Source: an uncultured Lachnospiraceae bacterium
GTDB lineage: Bacteria; Bacillota; Clostridia; Lachnospirales; Lachnospiraceae
Direction: 5' to 3'
Length of the DNA stretch: 6,595 bases
Assembly: GCA_910584325.1 (NCBI GenBank)
Contig: CAJTZH010000118.1
Coordinates: 1-6,595, forward strand
Both the position numbers and the translations under genes were made by a program. The notes under the pieces are model-generated. The model was not told the origin of the DNA, made no database searches, and was given only the letters and a program-made list of their open reading frames with translations. Positions 1 to 4,852 of this stretch are shown piece after piece. How positions within the stretch are numbered: the first letter of the stretch is position 1; every line of letters begins with the position of its first letter.

Positions 1-1583
1 CGATGCATGCCTACGATTTGGATACGATTGCGGGAAAACAGATTATCGTGAGACGCGCCAAAGACGGCGAGGAGTTTGTGACGCTCGACGGTCAGACAAG
101 GAAGCTTGATTCCTCCATTCTGATGATTTGTGACAGTGAAAAGCCGGTGGGCATTGCAGGCATCATGGGCGGTGAAAATTCCAAGATTACCGATACGGTT
201 CATACCATGCTTTTTGAGGCGGCATGTTTTGACGGAACGAACATCAGACTGTCAGGCAAGAAAGTGGGACTGCGTACCGACGCTTCCGGCAAATTTGAAA
301 AAGGACTTGACCCGAATACGGCAGAGGAAGCAATGAACAGAGCGTGCCAGTTGATTGAAGAGCTGGGAGCGGGCGAAGTAATCGGCGGCATGGTGGACGA
401 GTATCCGGTGGTGAGAACGGGAAATACCGTGGTTTTTGAGCCGGAAAAAATCAACGCGCTTCTGGGAACGAACGTTTCAAAGGAAGATATGATTGGATAT
501 TTTGAGAAAATAGGTCTGTCCTATGATGAAGCACTTAACGAAGTGGCTGTGCCGTCATGGAGGCAGGATTTGCACTGTATGGCGGATTTGGCGGAAGAAG
601 TCGCGCGATTTTACGGATATGACAATATTCCGACGACGCTTCCGTCAGGCGCGGCGTCTGCCGGAAAATTATCTTACAAACTGACGGTAGAAAAAACGGC
701 AAAGGAAGTTGCGGAATACTGCGGTTTTTCACAGAGTATGACCTATTCGTTTGAGAGTCCGAAAGTATTTGACAAACTCCTTGTTGACGCGGACGACGAA
801 CTGCGAAAAACGGTTGTGATTTCCAATCCGTTGGGAGAAGATTTCTCGATTATGCGGACGATTCCATTAAATGGTATGCTCACTTCGCTTGCAACCAATT
901 ATAATAGAAGAAATAAGAATGTAAAATTATACGAGCTGGCGACAATTTATCTGCCAAAAGCGCTCCCTGTGACCGAGCTTCCCAACGAGCGCGTGCAGTT
1001 TACACTGGGCATGTACGGAGAAGGCGACTTCTTTACGATGAAGGGCGTTGTAGAGGAAATCCTTACAAAACTCGGCATTACAGGAAAAGTAAATTACGAG
1101 CCGAAAGCAGGGAAGAATTACCTGCACCCGGGACGTCAGGCAAACATTTTATATAACGGAACCGTTCTTGGGTATCTTGGCGAGGTTCACCCGGAGGTCT
1201 GTGACAATTACCAGATTGGCGAAAAGACGTATGTTGCCGTTCTCGATATGCCGGTTGTCATGGAGCTTGCCAATTTTGAAATAAAGTATCAGGGAATCGC
1301 GAAATTCCCGGCAGTAACACGAGATATCAGTATGGTGATGCCAAAAGAAATTCTTGTGGGTGCCGTCGAGGAAGTGATTGCAAAGAAGGGTGGTAAACTT
1401 CTGGAAGAATACAGGCTCTTTGATATCTACGAGGGCGCGCAGATTAAAGAAGGCTTTAAATCCGTGGCATATTCCATTACGTTCCGCTCGAAGGAAAAGA
1501 CGCTGGAAGATAAGGAAGTCAACGAGATTATGGATAAAATTTTAAAGGCGCTTTCCGATATGGGCATTGAACTGCGCGGCTAA
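1..1583 (+). CDS. pheT: Phenylalanine-tRNA ligase beta subunit, 5'-truncated by window edge
   Basis: Beta chain of the cytosolic alpha2-beta2 enzyme that charges tRNA-Phe; the beta chain carries the editing site for mischarged Tyr and contacts the tRNA. The reading frame is open from the window edge (first full codon at position 3), and 526 residues are visible. Bacterial PheT is usually near 800 residues, so roughly 270-280 N-terminal residues (tRNA-binding and B1/B2 regions) lie upstream, and the ATG at position 3 is internal. In the visible part: the B3/B4 editing domain, with HAYDLD (2-7), GIMGGENS (53-60) and RTDASGKFEKG (91-101); the B5 DNA-binding-like domain, about 144-213; the degenerate catalytic-like core, about 222-425; and the C-terminal FDX-ACB anticodon-binding domain, about 430-525 (KFPAVTRDISMV). 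The end is intact, with a TAA stop. pheS is expected just upstream, outside the window. Identification is secure from domain order and motifs. Confidence 0.97.
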   Translation, partial: MHAYDLDTIAGKQIIVRRAKDGEEFVTLDGQTRKLDSSILMICDSEKPVGIAGIMGGENSKITDTVHTMLFEAACFDGTNIRLSGKKVGLRTDASGKFEKGLDPNTAEEAMNRACQLIEELGAGEVIGGMVDEYPVVRTGNTVVFEPEKINALLGTNVSKEDMIGYFEKIGLSYDEALNEVAVPSWRQDLHCMADLAEEVARFYGYDNIPTTLPSGAASAGKLSYKLTVEKTAKEVAEYCGFSQSMTYSFESPKVFDKLLVDADDELRKTVVISNPLGEDFSIMRTIPLNGMLTSLATNYNRRNKNVKLYELATIYLPKALPVTELPNERVQFTLGMYGEGDFFTMKGVVEEILTKLGITGKVNYEPKAGKNYLHPGRQANILYNGTVLGYLGEVHPEVCDNYQIGEKTYVAVLDMPVVMELANFEIKYQGIAKFPAVTRDISMVMPKEILVGAVEEVIAKKGGKLLEEYRLFDIYEGAQIKEGFKSVAYSITFRSKEKTLEDKEVNEIMDKILKALSDMGIELRG

Positions 1584-1630
1584 ACATGATAGTATAGGAT
1601 CAATAAAATATAAACGATTAGGAGAGAACA

Positions 1631-3244
1631 ATGCGAAAACGGTGTGCATGGCTGCTCATGCTTTTGTTATTGGTAAATTTCATATGTATGGACATGTCTG
1701 TTTGCACTGCTTTCGCCGGTGAGCTTTCCGGGTATACGGTGCGTATCGGTCTTGTCAGCCTTTATGAAAATCAGAGTCAGATTGTGGTGAAAAACACATC
1801 GCTTGTAATGGGGTATGAGACGGAAGGAGCGTTTGTGCAGTGCGCGGTACTAAACAGCAGCGACGGATTTACATTTACGCCGGATACAAGTTACTGCTAC
1901 GCGTCCGAGGCAACCTACGATTCTTATGAGGCGGTACAGCAGACGATAGCGGGACTGAAAGAGAAAAATGAGTACATTTCCTGCGGCGTGTCGGGAACAG
2001 GAAAATTCCGCATTTATATCAGCGCGGATTCGGAACTGACTGCACAAAGTCTTGCGGCAGCGCTTGAGGAGTCCGTTAAAATCCGGTTCGCGGCAGTGGA
2101 ACACGACGCGTTCTACCGCGTGAAAGTAACGTGGCAGGAAGGAAACCTGATTATTGATGTCGGAAGCGATAATAAGTATCCGCAGTTTCAGGCAGGCGCG
2201 GCAAATGAAGCGGGCGTTTATGTCTTAGATTTAGGCGAGCGGCAGTACCGCGGCAGAATGGAAATCGGAAGATTTGGAGCGTCAAACGGACTGACGCCGG
2301 TGAGCGTTTTGGATATGGAAGAGTATCTGTATGGCGTGGTGGCGTGCGAGATGGTGCCGTCGTGGGAGACGGAAGCGTTAAAGGCGCAGGCGGTCTGCGC
2401 GAGAAGCTACGCCTATGCACTGGATAAACGAACGGTAGAGTTTGGAGCGGATAACGGATATGCGTTATTTGACACGACAAGAAGTCAGGTATACAAAGGA
2501 TATGGCACGGAAACGGAAAAAACAAATCAGGCGGTGGACGCGACGCGCGGAGAGATGATTTATTACAGGGAAAATGTCGTAAAGGCATTCTTTTATTCAA
2601 CGAGCGGCGGACATTCGGAAAACTGCGAGGACGTGTGGGACGTTGCGCTTACATATTTCAGAGGTGTGCCGGATAATACGGAGCTTCATCAGGAAAAAGC
2701 GCCGTGGATTGTTGTGAAAACGAAAGCGGAAATTGCCGAGGCGGTCAAAGGGACAGGCGTTGACGTAGGGCAGGTTACGAATATCAGCGCGCAAATCCGT
2801 TCCGCATCGGGGCGCATTTTCAGACTTCGTGTAACGGGAACGGCAGGAACGGCGTATCTGTTAAAAGAGAAGGTCAGAACAGAGCTTTCGCTTCCCGGTA
2901 CCAAGGCAAAGATTGTCAAATACGGTGATGTGCCGGATAAAGTCTATGTTCAGACGATGTCGGGAACAAGCCAGAAGCAAATCAGCACGTCGTACATTAT
3001 CAGCGGGGACGGGAATATTTCGCAGGCAGGCGAGGAGCTTGAGCAGTACGTTGTTATCAGTAGCGACAATCTGACGAATTTTCCGAAAAACGCGCCGACA
3101 GACCCGGATACCTATTATTTCGCGGGCATGGGATATGGACACGGCGTGGGACTGAGCCAGTCAGGCGCGCAGAGTCTTGCGCTTTTGGGGTACGATTACG
3201 AATACATCATCCACCATTATTATAATAAGGTGGAAATCAGATAG
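1631..3244 (+). CDS. Secreted SpoIID/LytB domain protein (putative peptidoglycan lytic enzyme or amidase enhancer)
   Basis: A 537-residue exported protein. An N-terminal signal peptide is visible: basic MRKR, a Leu-rich core at 7-18, and a likely cleavage after AFA at 27-29. Residues about 30-200 match nothing I can name firmly; about 82-150 has a loosely SPOR-like pattern (aromatic residues, SYEAVQQTIAGLK, FRIYIS). The SpoIID domain begins near Y206 (YRGRMEI) and contains EEYLYGVVACEMVPSW (230-245) then EALKAQAVCARSYA (248-261). It continues with STSGGHSENCEDVW (323-336) and the family's C-terminal GYGHGVGLSQSGA (501-513). In sporulating Firmicutes, SpoIID is a lytic transglycosylase acting in engulfment; E240 is the likely catalytic Glu by position, and H328/C332 may belong to the metal site. 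It is much longer than B. subtilis SpoIID (about 340 aa), so it may be a paralogue closer to LytB-type enhancers. The start is set by GGAGAG at 1621-1626, 4 nt from the ATG. The fold family is certain; the exact role is not. Confidence 0.9.
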   Translation: MRKRCAWLLMLLLLVNFICMDMSVCTAFAGELSGYTVRIGLVSLYENQSQIVVKNTSLVMGYETEGAFVQCAVLNSSDGFTFTPDTSYCYASEATYDSYEAVQQTIAGLKEKNEYISCGVSGTGKFRIYISADSELTAQSLAAALEESVKIRFAAVEHDAFYRVKVTWQEGNLIIDVGSDNKYPQFQAGAANEAGVYVLDLGERQYRGRMEIGRFGASNGLTPVSVLDMEEYLYGVVACEMVPSWETEALKAQAVCARSYAYALDKRTVEFGADNGYALFDTTRSQVYKGYGTETEKTNQAVDATRGEMIYYRENVVKAFFYSTSGGHSENCEDVWDVALTYFRGVPDNTELHQEKAPWIVVKTKAEIAEAVKGTGVDVGQVTNISAQIRSASGRIFRLRVTGTAGTAYLLKEKVRTELSLPGTKAKIVKYGDVPDKVYVQTMSGTSQKQISTSYIISGDGNISQAGEELEQYVVISSDNLTNFPKNAPTDPDTYYFAGMGYGHGVGLSQSGAQSLALLGYDYEYIIHHYYNKVEIR

Positions 3245-3247
3245 AGG
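3243..3247 (+). promoter_or_regulatory. Ribosome binding site of queA, overlapping upstream stop
   Basis: AGAGG shares its first two bases with the TAG stop (3242-3244) of the SpoIID-family gene and lies 6 nt before the queA ATG at 3254. This spacing supports that start and suggests translational coupling between the two genes. Confidence 0.75.
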
Positions 3248-3253
3248 TATTAC

Positions 3254-4294
3254 ATGAACCGGAAGGATTTTTATTTTGCGCTCCCGGAGGAGCTGATTGC
3301 GCAGGACCCGCTTGCGGACCGTTCTTCTTCAAGACTGCTTGTCTTAAATAAAAATACGGGAAAAATAGCGCATAAACATTTTCAGGATATCACGGGGTAT
3401 CTTCGGGCAGGAGACTGTCTTGTCATCAATAACACAAAGGTCATTCCGGCGCGCCTTTTGGGAGAGCGGGTAGGAACGGGAGCCGTTATCGAGGTTCTTT
3501 TGTTAAAACGCATGGAAAACGATGTCTGGGAGACGCTTGTCAAACCGGGAAAGAAGGCGAAAATCGGTACGAAAATCAGCTTCGGCGGCGGAAAGCTTGT
3601 CGGCGAAGTCGTAGATATTGTAGAAGAGGGAAACCGCAGAATCCGCTTTACGTATCAGGGGATTTTTGAAGAGATTCTTGACGAACTGGGACAGATGCCG
3701 CTTCCGCCTTATATCACGCACAAATTACAGGATAAGAACCGCTACCAGACGGTTTATGCAAAGCATGAGGGTTCGGCGGCGGCGCCGACGGCAGGACTGC
3801 ATTTTACGAAGGAGCTGCTATCCCAAATAGAGGCGATGGGCGTGACGGTTGCGAGCGTAACGCTTCATGTGGGGCTTGGAACGTTTCGTCCGGTCAAGGA
3901 GGAAAATATTCTTGAACACCATATGCATTCCGAGTTTTACAACATTGAACCGGAGGAGGCAGAAAAAATCAACCGTGTAAAGCGTGCGGGCGGAAGGATT
4001 ATCTGCGTCGGTACAACAAGCTGCCGGACCGTGGAGTCGGCGGCGCTTGCGGACGGCACGGTTCCTGCGGGAAGCGGCTGGACGGAAATATTTATTTATC
4101 CGGGCTATCAGTTTAAAGTGCTGGATTGTCTGATTACGAACTTTCATCTGCCGGAATCGACGCTGATTATGCTGGTTTCAGCGCTTGCGGGAAGAGAAAA
4201 TGTGTTAAACGCGTATAGCGAGGCGGTGAAAGAGCGGTATCGGTTCTTTAGTTTCGGTGATGCCTGCTTTGTCTGTGATAATGAAATGGAATAG
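3254..4294 (+). CDS. queA: S-adenosylmethionine:tRNA ribosyltransferase-isomerase
   Basis: Cytosolic enzyme of the queuosine pathway. It transfers and isomerises the ribosyl group of S-adenosylmethionine onto preQ1 at the wobble position of GUN-anticodon tRNAs, giving epoxyqueuosine. At 346 residues it has the usual family length and looks complete. Family landmarks are all present: ELIAQDPLADRSSSRLL near the N terminus, GDCLVINNTKVIPARL, GSAAAPTAGLHFT (173-185), HVGLGTFRPV (205-214), HMHSEFY, VGTTSCRTVE, and ITNFHLPESTLIMLVSA with a terminal RYRFFSFGDA. The ATG lies 9 nt after the upstream stop, and its AGAGG site overlaps that stop, so translation is probably coupled to the SpoIID-family gene. 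Its common partners tgt and ruvB are not next to it here. An intrinsic terminator follows 15 nt after the stop, making queA the last gene of its transcript. Confidence 0.97.
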   Translation: MNRKDFYFALPEELIAQDPLADRSSSRLLVLNKNTGKIAHKHFQDITGYLRAGDCLVINNTKVIPARLLGERVGTGAVIEVLLLKRMENDVWETLVKPGKKAKIGTKISFGGGKLVGEVVDIVEEGNRRIRFTYQGIFEEILDELGQMPLPPYITHKLQDKNRYQTVYAKHEGSAAAPTAGLHFTKELLSQIEAMGVTVASVTLHVGLGTFRPVKEENILEHHMHSEFYNIEPEEAEKINRVKRAGGRIICVGTTSCRTVESAALADGTVPAGSGWTEIFIYPGYQFKVLDCLITNFHLPESTLIMLVSALAGRENVLNAYSEAVKERYRFFSFGDACFVCDNEME

Positions 4295-4309
4295 TGAATG
4301 ACAGTTTTG

Positions 4310-4338
4310 GCGGAACGTGGTATAGCGTTCCGCTTTTT
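4310..4338 (+). terminator. Intrinsic terminator after queA
   Basis: A perfect 8-bp stem, GCGGAACG (4310-4317) with CGTTCCGC (4326-4333), closes an 8-nt loop and is followed at once by five T residues (4334-4338). It sits 15 nt after the queA stop and separates the pheT-queA transcript from the copper operon. Confidence 0.9.
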
Positions 4339-4348
4339 ACGCTATCAT

Positions 4349-4367
4349 TTGGAACAAATTGTTCCAA
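4349..4367. repeat. Perfect 9+1+9 palindrome upstream of copper promoter
   Basis: TTGGAACAAATTGTTCCAA: arms TTGGAACAA (4349-4357) and TTGTTCCAA (4359-4367) are exact reverse complements around a single A. It ends 19 nt before the -35 box of the csoR promoter, roughly -54 to -72 from the predicted transcription start. No T-tract follows directly, so it is not a typical terminator. The shape suits a dimeric regulator's operator, but I cannot name the protein. It resembles a Gram-positive LexA box (GAAC-N4-GTTC), but the spacing here is five. Confidence 0.6.
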
Positions 4368-4386
4368 TATATTATTATTTTTATGG

Positions 4387-4414
4387 TTGACAAAATACCC
4401 CCTTGGGGTATAAT
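4387..4414 (+). promoter_or_regulatory. SigA-type promoter of csoR-copA
   Basis: TTGACA (4387-4392) and TATAAT (4409-4414) both match the housekeeping consensus exactly, with a 16-nt spacer. The predicted transcription start is near 4421, giving a leader of about 64 nt before csoR. Two perfect hexamers predict a strong promoter that needs repression; the dyad in the spacer supplies the site for it. Confidence 0.9.
4395..4411. promoter_or_regulatory. CsoR operator
   Basis: ATACCCC (4395-4401) and GGGGTAT (4405-4411) form a perfect inverted repeat around CTT. It fills most of the promoter spacer and covers the first three bases of the -10 box. CsoR proteins are known to bind GC-rich dyads of this ATACCC...GGGTAT kind in front of copper export genes, and a csoR gene lies directly downstream. 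Binding would block RNA polymerase, so autoregulation of csoR-copA is a strong inference. Confidence 0.88.
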
Positions 4415-4472
4415 AAATACAGATGGAAATTCATATAAGGAGAAATGTGTTTTTCATCCGTATAAAATAAAA

Positions 4473-4477
4473 AGAGG
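4473..4477 (+). promoter_or_regulatory. Ribosome binding site deciding the csoR start
   Basis: AGAGG lies 7 nt before the ATG at 4485. It fixes the start there rather than at the in-frame ATG at 4359, which lies inside the upstream palindrome and before the promoter and so could not be on this mRNA. Confidence 0.8.
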
Positions 4478-4484
4478 ATATACT

Positions 4485-4844
4485 ATGAGCAATATGGATT
4501 ATACAGACAATCAAGAACGCATGGGGAACAATTCTCTGACGGATAAGAACTGCTGTCATTTAACGAATAAGACGAAACAGCGCGGGAATGGAGAATATAA
4601 GGATTTATTGAACCGTTTAAGCCGCATTGAAGGCCAGGTCCGGGGAATTAAGACAATGGTAGAGCGGGACGCGTACTGTGTGGATATTTTGACGCAGGTG
4701 TCCGCAGTTACGGCGGCGCTTAACAGTTTCAGCAAAGTCCTTCTGGCAAATCATATTAAGACATGTGTAGCGGACGATATTCGTCAGGGGAAGAATGAGA
4801 CAATCGACGAATTGGTTGCCACATTGCAGAAGTTAATGAAATAG
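4485..4844 (+). CDS. csoR: Copper-sensing transcriptional repressor, CsoR/DUF156 family
   Basis: A 119-residue cytosolic all-helical repressor that binds its operator as an oligomer without copper and releases DNA when Cu+ binds. The core runs from about residue 37 to the end. RLSRIEGQVRGIKTMVE (44-60) is the conserved first helix carrying basic DNA-contact residues. The Cu+ ligands are visible as C65, H90 and C94, with spacing C-x24-H-x3-C identical to M. tuberculosis CsoR (C36, H61, C65), and Y64 precedes C65 as in that protein. This set separates it from nickel/cobalt RcnR and formaldehyde FrmR relatives. A polar N-terminal tail of about 36 residues holds an extra C23-C24-H25 cluster. It is preceded by a promoter with an embedded dyad operator and followed 8 nt later by copA, as expected for a self-regulated copper efflux operon. 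An ATG at 4494 is an alternative start, but the ribosome binding site fits 4485 well. Confidence 0.95.
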   Translation: MSNMDYTDNQERMGNNSLTDKNCCHLTNKTKQRGNGEYKDLLNRLSRIEGQVRGIKTMVERDAYCVDILTQVSAVTAALNSFSKVLLANHIKTCVADDIRQGKNETIDELVATLQKLMK

Positions 4845-4852
4845 AGAGGTGA
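4843..4852 (+). promoter_or_regulatory. Ribosome binding site of copA, with two candidate starts
   Basis: AGAGAGGTGA overlaps the csoR stop (4842-4844). Measured from the GG at 4848-4849, the gap is 3 nt to the ATG at 4853 and 9 nt to the in-frame TTG at 4859. Neither is ideal, so the sequence does not settle the start. The overlap with the csoR stop suggests coupled translation. Confidence 0.65.

Noticed and set aside
1584..1630. Possible promoter in the AT-rich pheT-SpoIID gap (TAAAAT at 1604-1609)
   Set aside because: No acceptable -35 box at 16-18 nt upstream and no clear sporulation-sigma pattern; AT-richness alone is not enough.
2151..2600. 149-codon antisense frame opposite the SpoIID core
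   Set aside because: Pro/Arg-rich translation with no family features, mirroring the conserved SpoIID coding sequence. No ribosome site or promoter seen.
4352..4364. LexA/SOS box reading of GAAC...GTTC in the upstream palindrome
   Set aside because: The Gram-positive LexA site has a 4-nt spacer between GAAC and GTTC; here it is 5 nt (AAATT), and no SOS gene is adjacent.
4359..4484. N-terminal extension of csoR starting at the in-frame ATG of 4359
   Set aside because: This start lies inside the palindrome and upstream of the promoter and operator, has no ribosome binding site, and encodes 42 residues unlike the family. The ATG at 4485 has a well-spaced AGAGG.
4295..4484. Mobile-element boundary between the housekeeping genes and the copper operon
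   Set aside because: I see no direct repeats, transposase, integrase or tRNA attachment site, and the copper genes look similar in base and codon use to their neighbours.
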